Positions 42,291 through 52,602 are shown, counted from the stretch's first letter. The stretch: DNA of 60,110 nucleotides from an uncultured Allobosea sp. (GCF_945956895.1 NZ_CAMFJF010000023.1:1-60110); one strand, 5' to 3'. The notes: a model not told the origin generated them from the letters alone. Program-made: numbers and translations.

Positions 42291-42324
42291 GAGCCGCGCC
42301 CTTGGAAAAGGGGGCGGCTTTTTG
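42291..42324 (+). terminator. Rho-independent terminator of phaR
   Basis: GAGCCGCGCCC and GGGGGCGGCT form a stem around TTGGAAAA, followed by TTTTTG on the forward strand. Confidence 0.82.
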
Positions 42325-42472
42325 TTGGCCGGAGAGCCGATACAGTGAGGTCCGGATGGGGGCGGGAGCGGACGGAATGCTCCTCGCCTCGCGTTCGCTT
42401 TGCATATCATGCCGCTTCGGATCGAAGCAGAGCCCACCTCCTTGGTGCGTGGCTCGCCCTTGCAGCCGTTCG

Positions 42473-43126
42473 CTAGATCCAGACGGTTCGGCCAAGTCCT
42501 TCGCAACCGTGACGCGAAAGCACCGCCTCTGTCGGCTCGATCATTCTTTCCGTATCGCTCAGAAGAAAGCTAGCGGTCTGCGGCTCGCGAAATTCGTCAA
42601 TCTGTTGCCGGCTCGCCCCGGAATAGATGCCACGCAGAATCCGCAGGCAGCCGCTGTGTGTCACGACCACATGAAGAACGTCATGGTTGAGGCTGCGGAC
42701 CCAATTGGAAAGGCGGTCGTAGATCTCGACTTTGGTTTCGGCGCCTTCCATCCGAGAATGCCACGGGTCGGCCATGTGAGCGTCATGCTCCTCCGGCCGC
42801 CTTTCCGCGATCTCGTCCTGCCTCATGCCCTCCCAAACGCCATAGGATCGCTCCCTGAGAGCTGAAACCGTGTCGAACTTGTAGAATGGCAGCGACCACA
42901 GCCCGGCCAGAATCGCAGCGGTCTGTTGAGCTCTTCCGAGAGGGCTGCACCAGAAGTGCTTCGGCTGCGCTGTTGCGATCTCGGGAGCGAGAGTCTCGCC
43001 AACAGCGAGCACTTGCCTGACGCCGTTGAGCGTGAGCGGACTGTCGCGGTGGCCTTGCAGCATGGAACGACTGTTCCAGTCGGTCTCAGCATGTCGGATG
43101 ACGAGAAGTTCGGGCAGCTTGGTCAA
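42473..43126 (-). CDS. Histidine phosphatase family protein
   Basis: A 217-residue phosphoglycerate mutase-like phosphatase. The catalytic His is in LLVIRHAETDWNSRS, the proton donor in LRERSYGVWEGM and the second His in VVVTHSGCLRILRG. TTG at 43126 lies 8 bp behind AGGAG and gives MTKLPELLVIRHAE, so the longer ORF to 43240 is not needed. Substrate unknown. The flanking DNA and the gene itself are less GC-rich than neighbours, possibly a transferred or fast-evolving island. It is convergent with phaR. Confidence 0.82.
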   Translation of the reverse strand: MTKLPELLVIRHAETDWNSRSMLQGHRDSPLTLNGVRQVLAVGETLAPEIATAQPKHFWCSPLGRAQQTAAILAGLWSLPFYKFDTVSALRERSYGVWEGMRQDEIAERRPEEHDAHMADPWHSRMEGAETKVEIYDRLSNWVRSLNHDVLHVVVTHSGCLRILRGIYSGASRQQIDEFREPQTASFLLSDTERMIEPTEAVLSRHGCEGLGRTVWI

Positions 43127-43453
43127 TCTGTGGTCTCCTATCCTCCTTCGCCTCAGCAACCCCCGGGCCATCTTTCGATCTCTAAATTTCTCAGTTTTTA
43201 CAAAGGTTTGACCGTAGAGGGTGGGAAATAATTTTCTCAACGGCCAGTGCTGATGTTACCGTTCTTACGCATCGACAGAACTGCGCTCCAGGGAGGAGGC
43301 GCGGCACGAGAAATTGAGGAGGTTCATTTGCCTTCAAACGAGAATAGCGTGATCGGTCCGCTGCTGGCGGGTGATGTAGTTCGCTGATGTCAGCGATGGG
43401 GCGAAAGCGGCCAGCGGGCCAAGCCCTGAAATACGCTCGAAACTTTACCTGCC
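43127..43453. other. 327-bp intergenic region, AT-richer than surroundings
   Basis: The region lies between the histidine phosphatase and the EAL gene (both on the reverse strand). It holds a 19-codon forward ORF at 43328-43387 with a perfect AGGAGG ahead of a TTG (reading MPSNENSVIGPLLAG), which may be the truncated start of a lost gene. Promoter-like AT-rich sequence around 43180-43240 may serve the phosphatase. No RNA gene is recognised. Confidence 0.4.
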
Positions 43454-45145
43454 TCAGCCGACCGCGAGCCGGCGAGGCGCGACCTGCATCGGCTCTGCGA
43501 CTTCCGCCCGCCCCACGAGATGGCCCTGCAGATAGGTGACGCCCCAGTCGCGCAGCATGCTCGCCTGCATCTCGTCATCGACCCACTCGGCGACCGTCTC
43601 GACGCCGAGATGGCCGGCGAGCTCGACCAGCGTGCGGACATAGAAGCGGTCGTCGGTGGAGCGGCGCAGGTTCTGGGTGAAGGCGCCGTCGATCTTGAGA
43701 ATGTCGATCGGGAAGGCGCGCAGGTGCCGGAGTGAGGTGTGGCCGGCGCCGAAATCGTCGATCGCGATCCGCGCGCCCTGCTCCTTGATCCGGCCCAGCA
43801 GCTTGGCGATGCGGCCGGGATTGTCGATCGTCGCGGTTTCCGTGACCTCGACGATGAGGCGCGACGCCTTGCCCCGCGCCGCAGCGGTGCAGGCGATGAA
43901 GGCGTCGAACCATTCGGGATCGTTCAGGGAACGCGGCGAGACGTTGACCGAGAGGTTGAGCTTGGGATCGGCGCCGAGCATCTCGATCGCGAGTTCAAGC
44001 ACGCGCTGGTCGAACAGCCTGACGAGGCCCCGGCGTTCCAGCATCGGGATGAGCTCGGCCGAGGCGAAATAGAGGCCGGTATCGCCCTGGCCGACGCGCA
44101 GCAGCGCCTCGTGGAAGGCGATCTCGCGCGAGTTCGTCCGGACGATCGGCTGCAGGGCCAGGCGCACGCGGCGGTCGTTCAGGGCGGCGATGGCCTGGAC
44201 GTCGAAGCCGGTCTGGTCGGCTCCAGGGCTGCGCCGCGGCTGTGGCCTCGCCATGACGGCGGTGTCGACGGCGCCGGCGCGGGCGCTCGTCAGGGCGCCT
44301 TCGGCGGCGGCCAGCAGTGCGCCGCCGTGGCTGCCGAGCTCGGGGGCGCTGGCCGCACCGACGCGCAGCCGCACCAGCGCAATGCCGTGGCTGGTCTCGA
44401 TCGCCGATTGCGCGACGACCTTGATGAAGCGTCTGGCGGCGGGTTCGACCTGCTCGGGCGGACAGCCGACCAGGAGAATCGCGAAGCTGTTGCCGGCATA
44501 GCGGACGAGGTGGTCGCGCCGCCGCGTCACCGAGCGCAGGCGCTCATGGACGGTGCCGATGATCTCGTCGGTGGCCTCGTGGCCGAAATCGTCGTTAAGG
44601 CGGGCGAGCTCGTCGATGGCGGCGACGAGGACCACGACCGGCCGCTCGGCCGGCAGATGTTCCTGCAGGGCCATGCCGATTCGCTCGACCAGGGCGGGGC
44701 GGTCGCAGAGTTCGTTGTCGAACTGCTCGAGCTCGTCGGCACGCGCCGCCCGTTCGAGCCTGAGCACGCCGCGCGCACGGGCCGGGTAGCCGTCGCTGCC
44801 GGCGAACCAGCGGCCGGTATCCTCGGCCCACATCTTGCGGCCGGCGAGATCGACGGCGTAGCGGGTGCGGTAGATGACGCCTTCGCCCTTGTCGTGCTCG
44901 CTGGAGCAGAAGATCGCGTCGTAGCGGCTGGGGCCGCTGCCCGGCTCGACCAGGCCGGCGAAGGCAAGGCCGCGCTGCATCGCCTGCTCGGGAAGCGTGC
45001 CCAGAACTTCGCGGGCATTGGGGCCCCAGCTCAGGGCGTCGCTCTGGATGTCCCAGCCATAAACCACTTCGCCGATCGAGGAGAGAATGCTGCGGGGATC
45101 GACCGGGCTGCCGTTCTGGAAGCTGAAGAGCGACGGGGAGGGCAT
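43454..45145 (-). CDS. GGDEF/EAL-domain protein with degenerate GGDEF
   Basis: A 563-residue cyclic-di-GMP protein. A PAS-like region (about residues 15-130, GEVVYGWDIQSDALSW) is followed by a GGDEF domain whose motif reads RYAGNSFAIL instead of GG(D/E)EF, so no cyclase activity is expected. The EAL domain from about residue 315 keeps IAFHEALLR, LSVNVSP, VEVTETATI, IDDFGAGHTSL, LKIDGAF and YLQGHLVG, so phosphodiesterase activity is likely; AEWVDDE replaces the usual AEGVE. ATG at 45145 has AGAGG 7 bp upstream. Cytoplasmic, no membrane helices. Confidence 0.88.
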   Translation of the reverse strand: MPSPSLFSFQNGSPVDPRSILSSIGEVVYGWDIQSDALSWGPNAREVLGTLPEQAMQRGLAFAGLVEPGSGPSRYDAIFCSSEHDKGEGVIYRTRYAVDLAGRKMWAEDTGRWFAGSDGYPARARGVLRLERAARADELEQFDNELCDRPALVERIGMALQEHLPAERPVVVLVAAIDELARLNDDFGHEATDEIIGTVHERLRSVTRRRDHLVRYAGNSFAILLVGCPPEQVEPAARRFIKVVAQSAIETSHGIALVRLRVGAASAPELGSHGGALLAAAEGALTSARAGAVDTAVMARPQPRRSPGADQTGFDVQAIAALNDRRVRLALQPIVRTNSREIAFHEALLRVGQGDTGLYFASAELIPMLERRGLVRLFDQRVLELAIEMLGADPKLNLSVNVSPRSLNDPEWFDAFIACTAAARGKASRLIVEVTETATIDNPGRIAKLLGRIKEQGARIAIDDFGAGHTSLRHLRAFPIDILKIDGAFTQNLRRSTDDRFYVRTLVELAGHLGVETVAEWVDDEMQASMLRDWGVTYLQGHLVGRAEVAEPMQVAPRRLAVG

Positions 45146-45317
45146 CGGCCGGCCTCTGTCGGATGGTCGCGCGGCTCCATTCCGGTGCTTCGGCGCCCTG
45201 TCCATGTGAAGGGAAGTGCTTCGAAACGATGCGGTATTTCGGATTAACGCGGCGTTAAGGCTGGTCGATTCCTTGCAGCAACGACTCCGTCACAACTCGT
45301 CTGTGCCGGAGTGATAC

Positions 45318-45530
45318 ATGGCAGAAGCCGGAAGCTGGACCGAACGGAGTGCCGCCGATGCCAATGCATCCGCGCTGGTGCTCCTGCAGGCGGCTGCGGC
45401 GCGGGCGGAGATCGGGCCCTTCGCCCGGCGCGGACGGGCGAGCCCGCAAGCGGCGGCGGGTTTCTACCGGGCCGCGGCGCGGCTCGTCGCGCCAGCCGGA
45501 AAGCCCCGCCTGCAAGCGGTGCGGGGCTGA
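45318..45530 (+). CDS. Small alanine-rich hypothetical protein
   Basis: A 70-residue ORF with GGAG six bases before the ATG and third positions mostly G or C, as in the neighbours. It is rich in Ala and Arg (LVLLQAAAARAEIGPFARRG), without Cys or membrane segment. It is divergent from the EAL gene and ends just before the rpmF terminator. No family is recognised; it could be a chance ORF in GC-rich DNA. Confidence 0.45.
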   Translation: MAEAGSWTERSAADANASALVLLQAAAARAEIGPFARRGRASPQAAAGFYRAAARLVAPAGKPRLQAVRG

Positions 45531-45534
45531 AGGC

Positions 45535-45563
45535 AAAGAAAAACCGGCCTTGCGGCCGGTTCA
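45535..45563 (-). terminator. Rho-independent terminator of rpmF
   Basis: On the reverse strand AACCGGCCGCAAGGCCGGTT is followed by TTTCTTTG. It lies about 50 bp behind rpmF. On the forward strand it may also end the small ORF at 45318. Confidence 0.82.
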
Positions 45564-45614
45564 AATCTCGCGAAGGCAAGCCGGCATCGCTGCCGGCGCC
45601 GAAGACCGGGCGCC

Positions 45615-45800
45615 TCAGGCGTCGGTCTTGACCTTCAGGACCTGACGGCCGCGATACATGCCGCTCTTCAGGTCGACATGGTGCGGACGGCGCAGCTCAC
45701 CCGAGTTCTTGTCCTCGATATAGGTGGGCTGCTTCAGGGCGTCGGCCGAGCGGCGCATGCCACGCTTCGACGGCGACGTCTTTCTCTTCGGAACGGCCAT
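45615..45800 (-). CDS. rpmF: Large ribosomal subunit protein bL32
   Basis: A 61-residue ribosomal protein. [20 protein letters not shown] is the typical N-terminus and the C-terminal [12 protein letters not shown] is intact; this alphaproteobacterial type lacks the zinc cysteines. The longer ORF to 45893 is spurious. Its own promoter is probably in the 170 bp between it and mtgA. Confidence 0.97.
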   Translation of the reverse strand: MAVPKRKTSPSKRGMRRSADALKQPTYIEDKNSGELRRPHHVDLKSGMYRGRQVLKVKTDA

Positions 45801-45969
45801 AGTACTCTCCATCGTGCCACCGCCCGGACGCTGGCCCAAGGCCAAGCACCCGCCACGGCGACGGATCAATCTCGTGAGGCGTTGGCCATACACGGTCAGG
45901 GCGCGGATTGCTAGTGCTGAATCCGGATTTCTTCGCCGGCACGGTTCAGAACGTCGAACATCTACCTAA

Positions 45970-46638
45970 TCAGCCGGGAATGGCGCAATCGCCCAGCGAC
46001 CCGAGTTGCCCGAGCTGGCGCAGGCTGCGGCCGGCGGCTGATTGCAGCGCTCGATTCGGCTTGGCCGGGTTGCGCAGCATCGGGTTGGGCAGGGCGCCGG
46101 CAAGCCGGGCGGCCTCACCGGCCGTCAGCCGCGCGGCTGGTTTGCGGAAGTAATGCTGCGCCGCGGCTTCGGCGCCGAACAGGCCTTCGCCCCATTCGGC
46201 GACGTTGAGATAGACCTCCATCACGCGCTGCTTGCCCCAGACGGAATCGATCGCCATCGCGAGCGGAATCTCCAGGCCCTTGCGGAGATAGGAGCGGCCC
46301 TGCCAGAGAAAGACGTTCTTGGCGGTCTGCATGGTGAGGGTAGAGGCGCCGCGGCTCGGCCCATCCTCGTTCTCCAGCACTTTGTTGAGCTCGACCCAGT
46401 CGACGCCGCGATGGCTGCAGAAGCGCTGGTCCTCCGAGGCGATGACCGCGCGCACGAGATGCGGGGAGATCTGGTCGAGCGGCACCCATTCGCGCTCGAC
46501 GGGCTTCAGCACCAGCCAGCGGCCGAACATCAGCGTCGAGGGCACCGGCACGAATCGATAGAGCAGGATCAAGGCCGCGAGAGCGAGGAGCAGCCAGAAC
46601 GCGAGCCGGAAGCACAGGCCGAGAATCCTACCCAGCAC
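45970..46638 (-). CDS. mtgA: Monofunctional biosynthetic peptidoglycan transglycosylase
   Basis: A 222-residue glycosyltransferase family 51 enzyme anchored by one N-terminal helix (LAFWLLLALAALILLYRF). Catalytic Glu in VIASEDQRFCSHRGVDW, with GASTLTMQTAKNVFLW and the second-Glu region MEVYLNVAEWGEGLFG. It polymerises lipid II in the periplasm without a transpeptidase domain. Start GTG at 46638. rpmF lies downstream on the same strand, as often in Rhizobiales. Confidence 0.94.
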   Translation of the reverse strand: MLGRILGLCFRLAFWLLLALAALILLYRFVPVPSTLMFGRWLVLKPVEREWVPLDQISPHLVRAVIASEDQRFCSHRGVDWVELNKVLENEDGPSRGASTLTMQTAKNVFLWQGRSYLRKGLEIPLAMAIDSVWGKQRVMEVYLNVAEWGEGLFGAEAAAQHYFRKPAARLTAGEAARLAGALPNPMLRNPAKPNRALQSAAGRSLRQLGQLGSLGDCAIPG

Positions 46639-46763
46639 CTTGCTTCATCCTCCCCGCCGGTCGATCGCCCCGCCATAGCGGCTCGGGCCAGGGCGGCGCA
46701 GCTTGACGATGCGGCCTTCGTCCGGCAAGGCCCCCCTTCCGGCAGCGAACGCGAGATCCGCGC

Positions 46764-47711
46764 ATGAGTTCCGTCCCCTCTCCGGCCAGCTTTGGCGATC
46801 TCGATGCCCGGCTGGCGCAGAACGCGGCCGCGATCGAGACGCTGCTGGAGGTGCTGCTGTCCGATGTTGCGGCTGCTGGCGAAGTCACGCGTCCGCCGCG
46901 CCTCGTGGCCGCAATGCGGCATGGCGCGCTCGGCGGCGGCAAGCGGCTGCGGCCCTTCCTGACGGTCGAGACGGCAAGGCTGCTGGGCGCTCCAGTCGAA
47001 CAGGCGAGGCGGGCAGGGGCGGCTGTCGAGCTGCTGCACTGCTATTCGCTGGTCCATGACGACCTGCCGGCGATGGATGACGACGACCTGCGTCGCGGCC
47101 GGCCGACCGTGCACAAGGCCTTCGACGAGGCGACCGCGATCCTGGCGGGCGACGCCCTGTTGACGCTCGCCTTCGAGGTTTTGGCCGACGAGGCGACGCA
47201 TGAATCCGGCGCGGTGCGCGCGGCGCTGGTCAGCAGCCTGGCGCGGGCTTCAGGGCTGGGCGGCATGGTCGGTGGTCAGATGCTCGACCTGGCGGCCGAA
47301 GGGCGTTTCGCGGACGTGCGGGGCTCTCTTTCGGAAGATGCCATCCGCCAGCTTCAGGCGATGAAGACCGGTGCCTTGCTGGCGGCGAGCGTGGAGATCG
47401 GCGCCCGGCTCGGCGGTGCTGATGCGGCGGCGCTGGCGGCGCTTGGCCGCTATGGCCGGGCGCTGGGCGCGACCTTCCAGATCGCCGACGACATCCTCGA
47501 CGTCGAATCGGATGCGGAGCAGATGGGCAAGGCGACTGCCAAGGACGCGGACAAGGGCAAGGGGACGCTGGTCGGCGCGCTCGGCCTTGCCGGCGCCAAG
47601 CGCGAGCGCGATCGGTTGAGCGCCGAAGCCGCGGCAGCGCTTTCAGGCTTCGGCCCGGATGCGGACGTGCTGCGGGCGGCGGGGCGCTTCGCAGCCGAGC
47701 GGAAGAGCTAG
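46764..47711 (+). CDS. ispA: Polyprenyl synthetase, farnesyl/geranylgeranyl diphosphate synthase type
   Basis: A 315-residue short-chain isoprenyl diphosphate synthase. The first Asp-rich motif is LVHDDLPAMDDDDLRRGRPT (with the two residues between the Asp pairs typical of bacterial FPP synthases) and the second is IADDILDVES. KDADKGKGTLVGALG is the C-terminal lysine motif. It condenses isopentenyl diphosphate with dimethylallyl or geranyl diphosphate. Divergent from mtgA. No dxs follows within the window. Confidence 0.93.
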   Translation: MSSVPSPASFGDLDARLAQNAAAIETLLEVLLSDVAAAGEVTRPPRLVAAMRHGALGGGKRLRPFLTVETARLLGAPVEQARRAGAAVELLHCYSLVHDDLPAMDDDDLRRGRPTVHKAFDEATAILAGDALLTLAFEVLADEATHESGAVRAALVSSLARASGLGGMVGGQMLDLAAEGRFADVRGSLSEDAIRQLQAMKTGALLAASVEIGARLGGADAAALAALGRYGRALGATFQIADDILDVESDAEQMGKATAKDADKGKGTLVGALGLAGAKRERDRLSAEAAAALSGFGPDADVLRAAGRFAAERKS

Positions 47712-47722
47712 AGCTCAGCCAC

Positions 47723-47814
47723 CGTCATGCTCGGGCTTGACCCGAGCATGACGGAAAACAGTGCGTTCTCGTCATGAGCTTCTCGGTCGAAGCTTCGCTC
47801 GCCCGAGAATGACG
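47723..47814. repeat. Palindromic repeat, family E (third copy)
   Basis: CGTCATGCTCGGGCTTGACC CGAGCATGACGG, then TCTCGTCATGAGCTTCTCGG...CCGAGAATGACGG. About 92 bp between the convergent ispA and the following hypothetical gene. Confidence 0.8.
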
Positions 47815-47828
47815 GCTGAGTGCCGCTC

Positions 47829-49061
47829 TTACCGCCAGCGCCCGAAGGCGTCGGCCAGCGTCTGGCTGCCGGAGACGCCCTTCTCGAAGGTGATGATGCC
47901 GCGGCGGCCCGAGGCGAAGCGCACGGGCACGTCGATCCAGCTGCGATTCAGGATGAGGTCGACATTGCGTTCGACCTCGACCGGCACGTTCGACAGCGCC
48001 GCCACGAAGAGATTGTCGCCGAGCGCCGAATTGATCGCCGAGAGCGGCGCGCCGCGCTCGCTTTCCTCGCTCTTGAACTGGGGAACGCCGACCTCCTTGA
48101 TGGCCTGGCTGGCCGGGTCGCCGGAACTGGTGAAGCGCAGGCCGATGATATGCGAGGCCGGGAAGGCCGAATCGGTGTTGCGGCGGATGGTGAAGTCGAG
48201 GCTCAGGCCGATATCGGGAATCTCGACGGTCGCGCGCACGATGGTCTCGATCGGGCGCCCCTGGCCGGCGCTCTCGCTGTCGAGGCGCCAGAACACGCGC
48301 CCGGTCGAGGCCCGCGGCTGCTGCGGGGCCTCCGGCACCTCGGTGTAGAGGATGGCGCGTTGGGCGACGGCGATCTCGCCGCCCGGCTGCGGCACGGGCG
48401 TGCCGGGCGCGCCGCCCTGCTGGTTTCCGGCGGGGCGGTTCTGCTGGGGCTCGCCGACCCGCTCCGCGATCTTGCCGCCACCGTCGGGCTGGGCCGGTTG
48501 CGCCCGCTGCGCGGTTTCGCTGTTCGGGCGCGGGGTATCCTGGGGCCGGAGCTTGTGGACATAGATCGCGGTGGCCGCGATTGCGGCGACCGCGACGGCC
48601 ACGACGCCGCCGACGACGGCGGAGCGGATATGGCCGGGCTTGACCCGCCGCTCGCGCGGCGGCTGCACACGCGGCCGGGCGGCCTGCTGCTCGGCCGGTT
48701 CGGGCAATGGCTCGCCGTCTTCCTGTCCCGCAGCCGCGGGGAGCGGCGCGAATTCCGGCACCTTCTTCGGCGCCGGCGGGCGGATCGGCAGCGTCGGGTT
48801 ATCGAGGGTACGGATCACCGGGCCGTCCGATGCCGGCGGTGGGGTCGGCGCCTCGTCATAATCGGCTTCGATCCGTGCGACGGCCTCGTCGAGCGCGAGG
48901 CGCTCGCGCATGATCTCGGCCTCGCTCAGCGGCGGGTCGAGCCCGCGCAACTGCGCGACGAGCGCCGTCCGCGCCCGGTCGTAGATGGCGCGCCGGGCCT
49001 CCGGGGAGGTTTCGGGCAGCCCGGCGACCGCACGCGCCAGGATCGGGTAGAAATCGGCCAT
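47829..49061 (-). CDS. Hypothetical membrane-anchored protein
   Basis: A 410-residue protein. The N-terminal 75 residues form a conserved helical domain (MADFYPILARAVAGLPETSP...LDEAVARIEADY) before a proline-rich cytoplasmic linker. One membrane segment (SAVVGGVVAVAVAAIAATAI, about residues 148-168) follows, then a disordered Gln/Pro stretch and a C-terminal beta-rich domain (GRVFWRLDSESAGQGRPIET to GRRGIITFEKG). Topology N-in, C-out is likely. Conserved in Rhizobiales next to purA; I do not recognise a function. ATG at 49061 is preferred over GTG at 49070. Confidence 0.8.
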   Translation of the reverse strand: MADFYPILARAVAGLPETSPEARRAIYDRARTALVAQLRGLDPPLSEAEIMRERLALDEAVARIEADYDEAPTPPPASDGPVIRTLDNPTLPIRPPAPKKVPEFAPLPAAAGQEDGEPLPEPAEQQAARPRVQPPRERRVKPGHIRSAVVGGVVAVAVAAIAATAIYVHKLRPQDTPRPNSETAQRAQPAQPDGGGKIAERVGEPQQNRPAGNQQGGAPGTPVPQPGGEIAVAQRAILYTEVPEAPQQPRASTGRVFWRLDSESAGQGRPIETIVRATVEIPDIGLSLDFTIRRNTDSAFPASHIIGLRFTSSGDPASQAIKEVGVPQFKSEESERGAPLSAINSALGDNLFVAALSNVPVEVERNVDLILNRSWIDVPVRFASGRRGIITFEKGVSGSQTLADAFGRWR

Positions 49062-49092
49062 TGGCCTCACTTGTCGCTGATGGCGCGCGCCG

Positions 49093-50385
<1,293 letters not shown>

Positions 50386-50691
50386 GAGCGAGGTGTCCCT
50401 GCTGTTACCGCGTTGCCTTGTGCAAGCGGCCCGCGCAAATGCAAAACCCCGGCGCAAGGCCGGGGTTTCGGGGCAGGTCCTTGCAAGCCCTCATGGGCCA
50501 ACACGGCCCGCAGGTCAAGTTTTTCGGCAGCGGGGGGCGTGATCCGGGGGGATAAACTGCCTGAGCATGGCCGCCCTGCAGCATCTGCGCAGTGATGCTG
50601 CCACAATCGGGCGTAAGGGCTAGGGGGGCCCAGCGGGCGGCGATGGAGGGGCCATGCCGCCGCATCTGCAGGAGAGGGGATCTCACCGACC
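50386..50691. other. 306-bp region between purA and the M20 hydrolase, with a terminator-like hairpin
   Basis: AAACCCCGGC (50444-50453) and GCCGGGGTTT (50459-50468) form a 10-bp stem which on the reverse strand is followed by TTTTGCATTT, so it reads as an intrinsic terminator about 60 nt upstream of the purA start codon. Further upstream on the reverse strand CTTGAC is a possible -35. This suits an attenuator in the purA leader or a short independent RNA. Promoter signals for the forward M20 gene were not clear. Confidence 0.5.
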
Positions 50692-51891
50692 ATGACGAAG
50701 CTCGACGCCTGGCTCGACCAGCATCACGCCGCCTTCACCGCGATCCGCCGCGACATCCACGCCCATCCCGAACTCGGTCTCGAAGAAGTCCGCACGGCCA
50801 AGCTCGTCGCGGACAAGCTGCGGGAGTGGGGCGTCGAGGTCACCGAGAATGTCGGGAAGACCGGCGTCGTCGGCGTGATCCGAGGCAACAAGCCCGGCCG
50901 TGCCGTGGGCCTGCGCGCCGACATGGATTGCCTCGCGCTCGATGAGACGACGAACCTGCCCTATTCCTCGAAGAACCCGGGCAGGATGCATGCCTGTGGT
51001 CATGACGGGCACACCACGATGCTGCTCGCTGCCGGGCGCTACCTCGCCGAAAACCGGGATTTCGAGGGCACCGTCAACCTGATCTTCCAGCCGGCCGAGG
51101 AGGGCCGCGGCGGCGCCAATGCGATGCTCGCCGACAAGTTGTTCGAACGCTTCCCCTGCGACGCGATCTACGGGCTGCACAATACGCCGGGCATGGCGCC
51201 CGGCACCTTCGGTACCACGGTCGGTCCGTTCCTGGCCGCGGCTGACTCGTGGAAGGTCACCTTCCAGGGCGTCGGCGGCCATGGCGGCTCGCAGCCGCAC
51301 CGCTCGACCGACATCACCTATGCCCAGGCGCATTTCGTGCTCGGGCTGCAGGGCATCATCGGCCGCAACGTCGCCCCGCTCGACACGGCCGTGATCAGCG
51401 TCGGCTTCATCCATGGCGGCGACGTCAACGCCTCGAACGTCATTCCCTCCGAACTCGTCATCGGCGGCACGGCGCGGACCTATTCGCAGGAGGTGCGCGA
51501 CCTCGTCGAGCGCCGTATCGGCGAGCTCGCTGCGGCGACGGCGCAGACCTGGGGCTGCAAGGCGGAAGCCCATTACCGTCGCGGCACCAGCCCGCTGGTG
51601 AACGAGGCCGAGCAGGTGCGGGTCGGCGTTGCTGCGGCGACGGCGGCGGTTGGTGCCGAGAAGGTCAACGGCCAGCTTCGCCCCGGCACGGGTGGCGAGG
51701 ATTTCGCCGAGATGATGCTGGTCCGGCCGGGCGCCTTCATGCGCATCGGCAACGGCGTCAATCCGGATGGCTCCTTCGTCGGCTTGCATACCCCGCTCTA
51801 CGACTTCAACGACGCGATCATCCCGGATGGCGTGCGCTACTGGGTCGGCGTCGTCGATCAGGAGCTGGGGCAGGCCAAAGGCGCCGCGTAA
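50692..51891 (+). CDS. M20 family amidohydrolase, hippurate hydrolase-like
   Basis: A 399-residue di-metal aminoacylase/amidohydrolase. Metal residues are visible in RMHACGHDGHTTMLL, LIFQPAEEGRGGANAM and GLHNTPGM, with GTGGEDFAEM near the C-terminus. The family removes acyl groups from N-acyl amino acids such as hippurate or indole-amide conjugates. Single gene, divergent from purA. Substrate not determined. Confidence 0.9.
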   Translation: MTKLDAWLDQHHAAFTAIRRDIHAHPELGLEEVRTAKLVADKLREWGVEVTENVGKTGVVGVIRGNKPGRAVGLRADMDCLALDETTNLPYSSKNPGRMHACGHDGHTTMLLAAGRYLAENRDFEGTVNLIFQPAEEGRGGANAMLADKLFERFPCDAIYGLHNTPGMAPGTFGTTVGPFLAAADSWKVTFQGVGGHGGSQPHRSTDITYAQAHFVLGLQGIIGRNVAPLDTAVISVGFIHGGDVNASNVIPSELVIGGTARTYSQEVRDLVERRIGELAAATAQTWGCKAEAHYRRGTSPLVNEAEQVRVGVAAATAAVGAEKVNGQLRPGTGGEDFAEMMLVRPGAFMRIGNGVNPDGSFVGLHTPLYDFNDAIIPDGVRYWVGVVDQELGQAKGAA

Positions 51892-52011
51892 GAACCATAG
51901 CAGCCGGCCCTTCGGGGCCGGCCGCAATCATGCAGGGCAGCCCGTCATTCCCGGCGGTTGTATAGCCGGCGCAAGAGCGTTAGGCGGCGGGCTCCGCAGC
52001 GGAGGCACGCC

Positions 52012-52596
52012 ATGAAGACCCTGTCCATCTCGACCCTGACGATCTGCGGCATCGACGAGTTGCCCGGCAACAGCGCCCGCGAGGTGACGCATGTGCTCTC
52101 GGTGCTCGATCCCGACCGGGCCGAGATCGAAGCCTTCGGGACCTATGGCGAGCACCATCGCGTCACGCTGCGCTTCCACGACATCATCGATCCCTTGCCC
52201 GGCCAGATCATGCCGACGCCGGACCATGTCGGCGAGATCCTGCGCTTCGGCGAAGGCCTGCGCGAGACCGCGACCGGCCGGGTGAAGGGCCATCTGCTGG
52301 TGCATTGCCATATGGGCATCTCGCGCTCGACGGCGGCGATGATGACCTTGATGGCGCAGGCCGATCCGGCCGAGGACGAGGATGCGCTGTTCGCACGCTT
52401 GCGCGAGATCCGGCCGCAGGCCTGGCCGAATTCGGTGATGATCGGCTTCGCCGACGCGCAGCTCGGCCGTGGCGGCCGGATGACCGAGGCGCTGCGGCGG
52501 CACTATGCCCACCAGATCGAGGCACAACCCAAGTTCCGAACCTGGATGAACGATCTCGGCCGCAAGCGCGAGATCGAGATGGGGTTGGGGCTCTGA
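52012..52596 (+). CDS. Protein-tyrosine-phosphatase-like protein (CX5R)
   Basis: A 194-residue phosphatase of the dual-specificity type. The catalytic loop is LLVHCHMGISRSTAAM (Cys-X5-Arg), and a likely general acid Asp is in LRFHDIIDPLPG. No signal peptide, cytoplasmic. Start ATG at 52012 with GGAGG 7 bp upstream; the ORF to 51958 is non-coding. Substrate could be protein or phosphosugar. It stands alone between two repeats or hairpins. Confidence 0.85.
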   Translation: MKTLSISTLTICGIDELPGNSAREVTHVLSVLDPDRAEIEAFGTYGEHHRVTLRFHDIIDPLPGQIMPTPDHVGEILRFGEGLRETATGRVKGHLLVHCHMGISRSTAAMMTLMAQADPAEDEDALFARLREIRPQAWPNSVMIGFADAQLGRGGRMTEALRRHYAHQIEAQPKFRTWMNDLGRKREIEMGLGL

Positions 52597-52602
52597 CGAG
52601 GC

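Noticed and set aside
42302..42865. Forward open frame downstream of phaR
   Set aside because: Overlaps the phaR terminator and runs antisense to the histidine phosphatase with no recognisable protein features.
51904..51926. GCCGGCCC/GGGGCCGGC hairpin behind the M20 gene as a terminator
   Set aside because: No U-run follows on either strand; may help stop transcription but cannot be called.
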